Of a stretch of 64,000 nt of DNA, positions 56,345 to 64,000 are shown piece by piece. The stretch comes from Acidimicrobiales bacterium (GTDB taxonomy: Bacteria; Actinomycetota; Acidimicrobiia; Acidimicrobiales; CADCSY01). The notes under the pieces are model-generated. The model did no database searches, was not told the origin of the DNA, and saw only the letters and a list, made by a program, of their open reading frames with translations. A program made the position numbers and the translations under genes. Position 1 is the first letter of the stretch, and every line of letters starts with the position of its first letter. The stretch spans positions 1 to 64,000 of the forward strand of contig JAUJNB010000011.1 in the NCBI GenBank assembly GCA_030446545.1. Direction: 5' to 3'.

Positions 56345-59131
56345 TCATCGTCGCGTCCGCATGGCGTCGTGCAACAGGGCCCGGGCCGCGGCCCGCCCCG
56401 GTGTCCCGGCGATGCCTCCGGCGGGATTGGTGCCTGCCCCCGAGAGGTACAGGCCCGCCACCGGCGTGCGGTGGTCACCCAAGGCCCGGGTGGGGCGAAG
56501 CGGGCCCAACTGGTCGAGGGCGATGTCGAGGTGCATGGGGTGGGCTCCCGGCCAGCGTTCCCCCGCCATCATGAGGTCGGGGGTGTAGGCCCGCACCCCC
56601 CGGACCTCGGCGCCGAACCCCGGCGCCCGCTCCTCCAGGGTGGCCAGGCATCGATCGACCAGTTCGGCGGTGCGGGCCGGCCACCCTCCCTCCACCTCGG
56701 CCGGCGCTGCCGGGCACGCCAGATAGAGGGCATGGTGGCCGGCCGGGGCCAGCGTGTCGTCCAGGGCCGAGGTGGTGAAGGCATAGAGCGGCAGCGGGTC
56801 GGGCAGGCGTCGGGCCTGGGCCTGGTCCCAGGCGTCGGTGAGGTCGTCGAGACGGTCGACATAGCTCTGCAGGCCGTGCCAGTCACCCGGGCGGGCACCG
56901 GGATAGGCCGGCAGGGAGGCGGCCGCCACGTGGACCACCGCCTGCACCACGTTGCTCCGTCGGGCCGCGGCCAGGTCGGCACCGACCCGACCGCCGAGCG
57001 GCGGATCGAGCAGGGCCAGCAGCGCGGCCTTGGGGTCCATGGCCGTCACCACCGCCGAGCAGGCCATCCGCTCGCCCCCCGAGGTCACCACCGCCCGGAC
57101 CCGACCCCCCGTCGTCTCGATGCGCGCCACTCCCTCCGAGCACCGGACGGTCACTCCCAGGGAGGTGGCCCGCCGTACCAGAGCATCGGTCAGCCCCTGG
57201 GCACCACCCCGTGCGTGCCACTGCCCGAAGAGGTGGTAGGCCGCCTGCCAGAGGGCGTACAAGGCGCCGCCGGGAGTGGACGGACCCACGCCGGCGTGAG
57301 CCGCGAAGGCGGCCACCGGCCCCCGAGTCAGGTCCGAGGGCAACCGGCGTTCCAGAAGCGCCTGATAGGGACCGAGGATGTCCCGCACGGCGGCAAGGGG
57401 GCCGGGACGCAGGGCCCGGGCCAGGTTGGCCAGACGCCGGGGCAGCTCCCGGAGCGACACGTCGCCCCGCACCGCCGGCAGGATGGTGCCCACGACCGGA
57501 ACCGCCTGGTCGATGAAGGCCCGGTAGGCCGCGGCCTCCTCGGCACTGGTCTCGGCGATCGAGTCCACCGTGGCCTCCACCGACCGGAAGAAGCGGACCC
57601 GCCGACCGTCGGCGTGCACGGCGACGGAGAAGGGGTCCATCTCCTGGTACTCGAGCCCGGCGCCGGCCAGGTCGAGCTCGGCGGGGATGTCGGTCATGTT
57701 GATGATGTTGTGGGCCACCGAGTGGAGGTCGAAGCGGTAGCCGGGGATGGTCTCCTCGGTGCGGGCCCCACCGCCGGGCCGGTCGAGCTGCTCCAGCACC
57801 ACCACCTGACGACCGGCCCGGGCCAGGTAGCAGGCCGCGATGAGGCCGTTGTGGCCGGCACCCACCACCACCACGTCGGTCCCTGCGCCCGATGTCACCG
57901 ACGCGTCAGCCGAACAGGGGTCCTGGCCCGGCCAGGCGTCGGTTGACGCCGGTGCCGGGTCCTCCTCTGCCAGTGGCGGGCGCCGGCGGAAGTGCTTGCC
58001 CAACGTCTCCTCCTGGCCCTGGTAGTTCGAGCCGATCCCTTCGCCGTAGAGCTTCTCGGGCGGTTCGATCATGTGCTCGAAGGTGAGCTTGCACACCCGC
58101 TGGCGGTGCTCGATCATGAACGGCACGTCGTGGGCCCTGACCTCCAGGGCCGCCCGGGATCCCTTGAGGGAGCCGCTCGGGTGGTACCCGAAGCCGGGGT
58201 CGAAGAACCCGGCGTAGTGGGTGCGCAGCTCGCCGCTGGTGGGGTCGTAGGCGGTCATCTCGGCGGCCAGGTCGGGGGGCACGAGCACGCTTTCCTCCGA
58301 GAGCAGGAGGTAGAAGCGCTCAGGGGCCAACACGATGCGGTCGCCCTCCTCCCGTCGCACGGGTTCCCAGTAGTCGTCGGGGTCGAAGGCGCCGATGCGG
58401 TGCATCTCCAGCAGCGGGGCGTAGCTCATGGCCCGATGACCCACCCGGCCCTCGGCGTCGCCCCGCAGGTCGAGGCCGAGGAAGAGGCCGGAGGCGGTGA
58501 CGAAGTCGGCGTCGGGCACCGGCTCGCCGGCGCGGAACAACAGAGGTCGCCGGTGATGGAGTCGGCGCAGCTCGTCGTCGTCGAGGGTGGCCCGGCCCCG
58601 CACGAGGCGGAGCTGGTTGAGGGCCAGGCCCTGGCGGACCCGCACCGTGTAGGAGAGGGGGACGACTTCGAGGTAGAGCTTGCCCCGGTATCCCGGAGCG
58701 ATCTCGTCGAAGCGATCGCTCTCGTCGGTGATCACCCGCGTGAAGACGTCAAGGCGGCCCGTGGAGCTCTTGGGGTTGGTACGGGCCCGCACGTCGGCGG
58801 GCAGGGCCAACCCCTCGATGAGGGGGATCAGGTAGGGCCGGTTCGTCTCCAGCACGGCGCCGTCGCGGCGCAGATCGAGCTCGTCGATGATGAAGTCCTT
58901 GACCTTGTGCTCCACCGGGTCGCGGTCGGGCAGGAAGCTGCAGCGGATGCGGTAGGCCACCTCACCCAGCCGTAGGTCGAGGCTTGCCGGTTGGATGCTC
59001 GACTCGGGGATCTTGTACTCGCCCCCGTCGACCCACCCGTCGGCCACCGCCGCCCGGAGGAGCTGGCTGGGCAGCACCCCCGAGGGGCGCCGGGGCGGGT
59101 CGCCTCCGGGTGGGCCCTGCTGCGCGGACAT
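56345..59131 (-). CDS. dCTP deaminase fused in frame to a phytoene-desaturase-like FAD oxidoreductase
   Basis: One open frame of 928 aa. Residues 1-370 match the long 2'-deoxycytidine 5'-triphosphate deaminase type (SSIQPASLDLRLGEVAYRI, ARTNPKSSTGRLDVF, GSNYQGQEETLGKHFR), which makes dUTP. After a 40-residue linker, residues 412-928 are an FAD oxidoreductase (VVVVGAGHNGLIAACYLARAG, LSGAGTNPAGGIAGTPG) of the CrtI-like class. GTG 57898 could start the second enzyme. One frame over, TGA would overlap that GTG (GTGA), so an indel may have fused two coupled genes. Confidence 0.75.
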   Translation of the reverse strand: MSAQQGPPGGDPPRRPSGVLPSQLLRAAVADGWVDGGEYKIPESSIQPASLDLRLGEVAYRIRCSFLPDRDPVEHKVKDFIIDELDLRRDGAVLETNRPYLIPLIEGLALPADVRARTNPKSSTGRLDVFTRVITDESDRFDEIAPGYRGKLYLEVVPLSYTVRVRQGLALNQLRLVRGRATLDDDELRRLHHRRPLLFRAGEPVPDADFVTASGLFLGLDLRGDAEGRVGHRAMSYAPLLEMHRIGAFDPDDYWEPVRREEGDRIVLAPERFYLLLSEESVLVPPDLAAEMTAYDPTSGELRTHYAGFFDPGFGYHPSGSLKGSRAALEVRAHDVPFMIEHRQRVCKLTFEHMIEPPEKLYGEGIGSNYQGQEETLGKHFRRRPPLAEEDPAPASTDAWPGQDPCSADASVTSGAGTDVVVVGAGHNGLIAACYLARAGRQVVVLEQLDRPGGGARTEETIPGYRFDLHSVAHNIINMTDIPAELDLAGAGLEYQEMDPFSVAVHADGRRVRFFRSVEATVDSIAETSAEEAAAYRAFIDQAVPVVGTILPAVRGDVSLRELPRRLANLARALRPGPLAAVRDILGPYQALLERRLPSDLTRGPVAAFAAHAGVGPSTPGGALYALWQAAYHLFGQWHARGGAQGLTDALVRRATSLGVTVRCSEGVARIETTGGRVRAVVTSGGERMACSAVVTAMDPKAALLALLDPPLGGRVGADLAAARRSNVVQAVVHVAAASLPAYPGARPGDWHGLQSYVDRLDDLTDAWDQAQARRLPDPLPLYAFTTSALDDTLAPAGHHALYLACPAAPAEVEGGWPARTAELVDRCLATLEERAPGFGAEVRGVRAYTPDLMMAGERWPGAHPMHLDIALDQLGPLRPTRALGDHRTPVAGLYLSGAGTNPAGGIAGTPGRAAARALLHDAMRTRR

Positions 59132-59139
59132 CGGCGCCG

Positions 59140-59149
59140 AGCGTACTCT
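59140..59149. promoter_or_regulatory. Overlapping divergent -10 elements
   Basis: AGCGTACTCT holds TACGCT on the minus strand (8 nt before ATG 59131) and TACTCT on the plus strand (6 nt before GTG 59156), sharing the central TA. This is the same layout as at 22245-22254. Confidence 0.6.
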
Positions 59150-59155
59150 TGGTCC

Positions 59156-60457
59156 GTGATACGACCTCGGGAGTCCTGGTGGTCCTGGGAGTCGCGCGCG
59201 CCTGAGCTGGCCGGACTGGCCGTCGCGGTCGTCCTCGGCGGCATCGGGCGCTTCGGTCGGCGAGCCGCCCTGCGTGGGGTGGGGGCCGCCCTGGCCACCC
59301 GGGCCCTCGCCGGCGCGGCCAGGCTGGGACGCCCCGTCTCCACCACGGCCACAGCCGGTGCCTACGCCGTGGGGGCCGGCTTGGAGCTGCCCTGGGCCGG
59401 GGCCCTGTTGGCCGGCGCCGCCGTTGCCGTGGGAGCGACCTCCGTGCGATCGGGCCGGTCCCCGGGCGACACCACGCTGGCCGCCACCGCCGTGGGTGTC
59501 GGCCTGGCCGTGGCCACCCGCCGGCTCTGGCCGGTGGCCCCTCGCACTCCCGCTGAGCTGCGCCCGGCGGGAGGGACTCGGCGCAACCTGGCCACGCCCG
59601 CCGGCAACGAGGTGGCCGTGGTGGTCAACGTCGGCGCCGGCTCCGTCGCGAGCGGCCTGGCGCAGCAGGTCCGCCAGGCCCTGCCCGAAGCCCGGTTGGT
59701 GGAGCGGGAGGAGGACGACGACCTGATCGAGCTGCTGAAGGACGCGGCCGGTGGGGCCAAGGTGCTCGGGGCCATGGGTGGCGACGGGACCCTCAACGCC
59801 GCCGCCGGCATCGCCCACGACCACGGCATCCCGCTGTTGGCCCTCCCCGGCGGCACCCTCAACCACTTCGCCCGCGACATCGGCCTGGAGTCGGCTGACG
59901 ACGCCGTCACCGCCTTGGCCAACGGTGAGGTGGTGACGGTGGACCTGGCCTCGATCGATGGCCACTGCTTCCTCAACACGGCCAGCTTCGGGGGTTACGT
60001 GGAGCTGGTGGACGCCCGCGAGAAGCTCGAGGATCGCATCGGCAAGTGGCCGGCCATGGTCGTGGCCCTGGTGAAGGTGCTGCGCCGGTCCCACCCCACC
60101 GAGGTCGAGATCGACGGCCGCCGCCGCCGGCTGTGGATGATCTTCGTGGGCAACTGCGCCTACCACCCCAACGGGTTCGCTCCCAGCTGGCGCACGAGCC
60201 TGGAGGACGGCCAGCTCGACGTCCGCCTCATCGATGCCGCCATGCCGGGGGCTCGCGTCCGCCTGGTCCTGGCCGTGCTGACCGGCCGTCTCGGGCGCTG
60301 CCGGGCCTACGAGGCGTGGTGCACCCGGGAGCTGCACGTCCGGCGCCTCGACGGCGACCGCCGCCTGGCCCGCGACGGCGAGACCTTCGACGGCTCGGCT
60401 GAGTTCACCATCACCAAGTGGGACGAGCCCCTCTCGGTCTACGCCCCCCACCGCTGA
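59156..60457 (+). CDS. Diacylglycerol kinase-like lipid kinase
   Basis: A 433 aa protein. The N-terminal 130 residues hold three or four hydrophobic segments (LAGLAVAVVLGGIG, LPWAGALLAGAAVAVGA) that resemble a PAP2-like membrane part. A DAGK catalytic domain follows, with LGAMGGDGTLNAAAGIA and PGGTLNHFARDIG. It phosphorylates a lipid such as diacylglycerol or a sphingoid base; substrate not readable. GTG 59156 has TACTCT 6 nt upstream. Confidence 0.87.
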   Translation: MIRPRESWWSWESRAPELAGLAVAVVLGGIGRFGRRAALRGVGAALATRALAGAARLGRPVSTTATAGAYAVGAGLELPWAGALLAGAAVAVGATSVRSGRSPGDTTLAATAVGVGLAVATRRLWPVAPRTPAELRPAGGTRRNLATPAGNEVAVVVNVGAGSVASGLAQQVRQALPEARLVEREEDDDLIELLKDAAGGAKVLGAMGGDGTLNAAAGIAHDHGIPLLALPGGTLNHFARDIGLESADDAVTALANGEVVTVDLASIDGHCFLNTASFGGYVELVDAREKLEDRIGKWPAMVVALVKVLRRSHPTEVEIDGRRRRLWMIFVGNCAYHPNGFAPSWRTSLEDGQLDVRLIDAAMPGARVRLVLAVLTGRLGRCRAYEAWCTRELHVRRLDGDRRLARDGETFDGSAEFTITKWDEPLSVYAPHR

Positions 60458-60511
60458 CGGGCCGAGCCCATCAAGGCCGCCGTCGCGGATCCGCCTCGTA
60501 CACTCTCCGCG

Positions 60512-61855
60512 ATGAGTGCCAACGGGCAGGAGGTGCGCGACCCCAGGCGCCTGGAGGCGGTGCGGACCTCAGCGCTGCTCGACAGCGAGCCCGAGGAGCG
60601 CTTCGACCGCCTGGCCGGCTTGGCCGCCCTCCTCCTGGAGGCGCCCGTGGCCCTCATCACCGTGGTCGACGACCAGCGGTCGTGGTTCAAGAGTTGCATC
60701 GGCGTCCCCGTGGGCGGCGAGCACCAGGTGCCGGTGGGCAGCTCCTTTTGCCAGTACGTCATCGACTCCAGCCGACCCCTGATCGTCGACGACGCGCGCC
60801 ACGACACCCGCACCGCCGGGAACCCCTCCATCGACGCCCTGGGTGTTGCCGCCTGGGCCGGCTACCCCGTGACGGCGCCGAGTGGAGAGGTGCTGGGCAC
60901 CCTGTGCGTGGTCGACACCGTGCCCCGACGCTGGACCGATCGCGACGTCACCGTGCTGGAGACGCTGGCCGATGCCGTCTCGGCCAACATCGCCCTGCGG
61001 GCTTCCCTGGCCGCCGAGCAGCAGGCCCGTCGCGAAGCGGAGGAAGCGGCGGCCCAGGCCGCCCTGGTGGCCGCCGAATCGGCCGAGCTGAGCCGGATGC
61101 TCCTCGCCTCGAGCGAGCGTTTCGCCTCCCTCGCCCAGACCCTGCAGCAGAGCCTGCTTCCTCCCCACCTTCCCGACGTGCCCGGCCTCGAGTTGGCCGC
61201 CCGCTACCTGCCGGCGGCGTCGGGCCAGGAGGTGGTGGGCGACTTCTACGACGTGTTCCAGGCGGGCCGGTCGAGCTGGGGCCTGGTCATGGGCGACGTG
61301 AGCGGCAAGGGCCCTCAGGCGGCGACGCTCACCGGCCTGGCTCGCTACACCGTGCGGGCGGCGGCCATGCGGACGCGGGTCCCGAGCCGGGTGCTGCGCC
61401 TGCTCAACGACGCCCTGCTCCTACACGCTGATGCCGACGACGAACGATTCATGACCGTCACCTACGCCAACATCCGCCCCCGCCAGGGCGACGCTCCCGT
61501 GGAGGTGGCCCTGAGCTCGGGCGGACACCTTCCCCCTCTGGTGCATCGGGCCGACGGGTCGGTAGAGATGATCCGGGAACCGGGCATGGCGCTCGGCCTG
61601 TTCGCCGACCCCACCCTGGTGAACCGCAAGCTCTCCCTGGCCCCTGGTGACGCCCTGGTGCTCTACACCGACGGAGTCACCGAGGCCCGGCACCAGGATC
61701 GCCAGTTCGGTGACGAGGGCCTGGTGGCGGCCGTGGCCGAGACCAGGGGCATGGCTGCGGCCGACAAGGCCAGGCACCTCGAAGAGACCGTGGAACGATT
61801 CCGCGACGGGACTCGCCACGACGACACTGCCGTGCTCGTGCTCCAGGTGCCCTGA
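60512..61855 (+). CDS. GAF-domain PP2C/SpoIIE serine phosphatase
   Basis: A 447 aa phosphatase. A GAF domain at residues about 20-165 (RSWFKSCIGVP, SFCQYVIDSSRPLIVDDAR) and a short coiled coil precede the SpoIIE domain: GDFYDVFQ, VMGDVSGKGPQAA, LSSGGHLPPLV, YTDGVTEAR and DDTAVLVLQ. The probable target is a phosphorylated anti-sigma antagonist. TACACT lies 7 nt before ATG 60512. Confidence 0.92.
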   Translation: MSANGQEVRDPRRLEAVRTSALLDSEPEERFDRLAGLAALLLEAPVALITVVDDQRSWFKSCIGVPVGGEHQVPVGSSFCQYVIDSSRPLIVDDARHDTRTAGNPSIDALGVAAWAGYPVTAPSGEVLGTLCVVDTVPRRWTDRDVTVLETLADAVSANIALRASLAAEQQARREAEEAAAQAALVAAESAELSRMLLASSERFASLAQTLQQSLLPPHLPDVPGLELAARYLPAASGQEVVGDFYDVFQAGRSSWGLVMGDVSGKGPQAATLTGLARYTVRAAAMRTRVPSRVLRLLNDALLLHADADDERFMTVTYANIRPRQGDAPVEVALSSGGHLPPLVHRADGSVEMIREPGMALGLFADPTLVNRKLSLAPGDALVLYTDGVTEARHQDRQFGDEGLVAAVAETRGMAAADKARHLEETVERFRDGTRHDDTAVLVLQVP

Positions 61856-61903
61856 CCCGGGCACCCGGTGGGGAGCTGACCGCGAGGTCGGCCGAGCCAG
61901 GAT

Positions 61904-62713
61904 CTAGGCCAGGGCCCGACGGGTGACGCCGCGCCACGCGGTGGCCGCCAGGTAACAGGCGATGGCCACCAGCACGATGGCCGAGCCCGGGGCGTAGTCG
62001 CGGTAGTGGGCCACCAGCAGCCCGACCACCGCGCTGGCTCCCCCGATGGCCGAGGCCAAGACCAGTGCCCCCCGGTAGCTCGAGGCCAACTGGGCGGCGG
62101 CGGCCACGGGCACCACCATCATGGCCGAGATCAACAACAGCCCGATCGACGACATGCCGCCCACCACCACCATGGCCACCATCACGGTGAGGGCCAGCAC
62201 CATCCGGTCGGTGGGCACGCCCGCCACCCGAGCTGCCTCCTCGTCGAAGGCCATGGCCACCAACCGGGGGTAGAGGGCCACCACCACGGCCACCACCGCC
62301 AGCGCCAGGCCCACGATGACCCCCACTTCGGGCCAGGTCAGGTTCAGCGGGCTGCCGAAGAGGAGCCCGACGAGGCGCGACTGGCCGGCCTGGGCCCGGC
62401 TGGCGAAGAGGTAACCCACCGCGATGCCGCCGTAGAAGATGAGGGCGATGGCCAGGTCACCGGCCAGGCCGGCCCGTCCCATGCGCACCAGGAGCAGCCC
62501 GGCCAGCACGGTGCAGGCCAACGCTCCCAGCACCGGGTCGGCGCCCACCAGGAAGGCCAGGCCCACGCCGGCGAAGGCCACGTGGCCCATCCCGTCGCCC
62601 ACCAGCGACTGGCCCCGCTGCACGATGAAGCTGCCCACCAGCGGAGCGACGGCGGCGATGACGGCGCAGGCGACGAAGGCCCGCTGCATGAACTCGAACT
62701 CGAACGGGTTCAC
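61904..62713 (-). CDS. znuB: Zinc/manganese-type ABC transporter permease (ZnuB-like)
   Basis: A 269 aa permease of the ABC-3 family with seven to eight hydrophobic helices. SLVGDGMGHVAFAGVGLAF near residue 36 and GLLLISAMMVVPVAAAAQL near residue 190 are family hallmarks. GTG 62713 overlaps the ATPase stop (GTGA). The ion is zinc or manganese by family. Confidence 0.88.
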   Translation of the reverse strand: MNPFEFEFMQRAFVACAVIAAVAPLVGSFIVQRGQSLVGDGMGHVAFAGVGLAFLVGADPVLGALACTVLAGLLLVRMGRAGLAGDLAIALIFYGGIAVGYLFASRAQAGQSRLVGLLFGSPLNLTWPEVGVIVGLALAVVAVVVALYPRLVAMAFDEEAARVAGVPTDRMVLALTVMVAMVVVGGMSSIGLLLISAMMVVPVAAAAQLASSYRGALVLASAIGGASAVVGLLVAHYRDYAPGSAIVLVAIACYLAATAWRGVTRRALA

Positions 62714-63450
62714 CCGGTCGCCACCTCACGCAACGACGAACGTCCGGAATCCACCGGGGTGCGACCGCCGACGACCTCGACGACCCGCTGGGCCAGGCCG
62801 GAGAACCCTTCGGGGTCGTGACTGACGTAGACCACGGCCATGCCCTCGACCTCCACGAGGTGCTGGAGCGACTTCCGCAGCACCGAGCGGGCCTCGGCGT
62901 CCACACCCGTCGTGGGCTCGTCGAGCACGAGGAGCTTCGGCCCGGTGACCAGAGCCCGGGCGATCAAGGCCCGCTGTTGTTGGCCCCCCGACAGCTCGGA
63001 CAGGCGCGACCGACGCAGGCCTTCGAGTCCCAGCAGCTCGACGACGTGGTCGATGCGCGCCGCCTCCCCGGGTGAACGCCTCCGGATCAGCCGGGTGCGG
63101 GCGGCCAGGCCGGAGACCACCACCTCCTCCACGCTGACGGGGATGGTCGAGCTGGCGGTGGCCCGCTGCGGGACGTAGCCGACCTGCCACCAGGCCCGGA
63201 ACGAGGAGAGCTCCTCACCGAACAACCGGACGTGTCCCGAGCCCGCCGGGAGCAGCCCCAGGCCGAGTTTCATCAACGTCGTCTTGCCCGACCCGTTGGA
63301 GCCCACCACCGCCACGAACTCCCCCTGGGCCACCCGCAGGGACACGTCCGACAACACCTTGGACCGTCCGTAGGCGAAGCTCACGCCGTCGAGCTCGAGC
63401 GGCGCTGCGGGAGGGGCGGCGAGAGGGGCGCCGGTGGCGGCGGACGCCAT
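62710..63450 (-). CDS. znuC: Zinc/manganese-type ABC transporter ATPase (ZnuC-like)
   Basis: A 246 aa ATP-binding subunit: Walker A GSNGSGKTT, signature LSGGQQQRALIARAL, Walker B LLVLDEPTTGVD, and switch VYVSHDPEG. Starts 2 bp after the binding-protein gene and overlaps the permease gene. Confidence 0.92.
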   Translation of the reverse strand: MASAATGAPLAAPPAAPLELDGVSFAYGRSKVLSDVSLRVAQGEFVAVVGSNGSGKTTLMKLGLGLLPAGSGHVRLFGEELSSFRAWWQVGYVPQRATASSTIPVSVEEVVVSGLAARTRLIRRRSPGEAARIDHVVELLGLEGLRRSRLSELSGGQQQRALIARALVTGPKLLVLDEPTTGVDAEARSVLRKSLQHLVEVEGMAVVYVSHDPEGFSGLAQRVVEVVGGRTPVDSGRSSLREVATG

Positions 63451-63452
63451 GC

Positions 63453-64000
63453 TCAACAACCCAGGGCCAGGGAGAACTGTTCGGCCTGGGTCCGAACCAG
63501 GTCGACGAAGTCGGCGTCGGCCTGCTCGTCGGTCACGGCGTCGAGGGGGGAGACCTCCAACAGCTCGACCCCGGACTCCATGGCCACCGTCTCCGCCCCG
63601 GCCCGTCCCTCGACCGGCTCGGTGATGACGTGCTCGAAGCCCTCGGCCTCGATCTCGTCCACCAGCTCGGCCAACTCGCCGCTCGAGGCGCCCCCCTCGG
63701 GGTTGATGCCCGTCACCCCGTGCTGGGTCACGCCGAACGGTTCCAACAGGTAGCCGTAGGCCTGGTGGCTGACGATGGCCTCGGCGTGACGACACTCCCC
63801 TCCCAAAAGCTCGGCCAGCTCGCCCTGCAGGCCGACCAGCTGGGCCCGAACCTTCTCGGCGTTGGCCCGGTAGGCCTGGGCGTTGTCGGGATATGCGGCG
63901 GCGAAGGCGTCCGCCGTGCGCACGGCGGCGTCGGCCATGACCGAAGGGTCGAACCAGATGTGGGGGTCCACGACGGCCTCCTCGCCCTCGTGCTCCGCAC
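63453..64000 (-). CDS. znuA: Zinc/manganese-binding ABC transporter lipoprotein (ZnuA-like), partial
   Basis: The C-terminal 182 residues of a metal-binding protein; the start lies beyond the window. An acidic loop (AEHEGEEAVV) leads into DPHIWFDP with the metal His. VSHQAYGYLLEPFG and ITEPVEGRAGAETVA follow, all typical of the ZnuA/TroA family. The last residues LALGC end the chain. It is the first gene of the znuA-znuC-znuB unit as far as visible. Confidence 0.9.
   Translation of the reverse strand, partial: AEHEGEEAVVDPHIWFDPSVMADAAVRTADAFAAAYPDNAQAYRANAEKVRAQLVGLQGELAELLGGECRHAEAIVSHQAYGYLLEPFGVTQHGVTGINPEGGASSGELAELVDEIEAEGFEHVITEPVEGRAGAETVAMESGVELLEVSPLDAVTDEQADADFVDLVRTQAEQFSLALGC

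Noticed and set aside
1-64000. tRNA, rRNA, CRISPR arrays, phage or transposase genes
   Set aside because: I read the intergenic stretches for tRNA-like T-arms, regular spaced repeats and transposase motifs and found none; a tRNA or Infernal scan would be decisive.

Overview
The window is a 64 kb piece of a very GC-rich actinobacterial chromosome. Third codon positions are almost all G or C, so many long antisense ORFs exist that are not genes. Family content points to a lineage outside the classic streptomycete and mycobacterial groups, and Acidimicrobiia is my best guess. The markers are a GarA-like FHA protein beside an FtsR-like MerR regulator and gcvH, an ergothioneine cluster (egtABCD), a mycothiol-type LmbE amidase, an F420-type LLM oxidoreductase, DUF3151, an SCP2 protein and acyl-ACP desaturase and acyl-CoA dehydrogenase relatives. 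I saw no rRNA, tRNA, CRISPR array, prophage or insertion sequence.

Layout. 0-6.2 kb is a minus-strand operon: SRAP peptidase, CDP-alcohol phosphatidyltransferase, mannose-1-phosphate guanylyltransferase/phosphomannomutase-like protein, gcvH, zinc-ribbon FHA protein, MerR regulator and hpt. 6.3-23.7 kb is a patchwork of short units: small unknown proteins, an FGD-like oxidoreductase, a cold-shock protein, a DEAD helicase, DUF3151, a patatin, a SirB1 protein, GDPD, a TPR protein, adenylate kinase, a frameshifted acyl-ACP desaturase, two AlkA-type glycosylases, ArfB, an Nfu N-domain protein and a flavoprotein disulfide reductase. 23.8-28.4 kb is egtA-egtB-egtC-egtD, with overlapping or tightly spaced genes preceded by a possible leader peptide. 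29.1-32.4 kb is a tightly overlapping three-gene operon of unknown function: an acyl-CoA-dehydrogenase-fold protein lacking the usual catalytic motif, a cytosolic PhnD-like binding protein, and a TusA-like/diiron ferritin-like fusion. This is my main candidate for an undescribed system.

32.7-43.1 kb carries DUF2254, DoxX-like, lipase, hydrolase, RecB-like nuclease, PAP2, ferritin-like, thermonuclease-like, YdjC-like, SCP2 and LmbE genes. 43.2-48.5 kb is a membrane and cation group: NfeD, stomatin, CorA, a PhoU/TrkA-C protein and an MgtE-like transporter. 48.6-56.3 kb holds a redoxin, a second cold-shock gene, an M15-type lipoprotein, a PP2C phosphatase, an exopolyphosphatase and a MerR-DICT regulator divergent from four small stress-type genes. 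56.3-64 kb has a dCTP deaminase/FAD oxidoreductase fused frame, a diacylglycerol kinase, a GAF-PP2C phosphatase and the end of a znuABC-type operon that runs off the window.

Two signals recur. Many genes have a TANNNT -10-like hexamer ending 6-8 nt before the start codon, as expected for leaderless transcripts, and in two divergent pairs the opposing hexamers share a central TA. Adjacent genes often overlap as ATGA, GTGA or TTGA, sometimes through very short ORFs. Palindrome-rich dispersed repeats sit between two pairs of convergent genes (about 41.5 and 45.8 kb).
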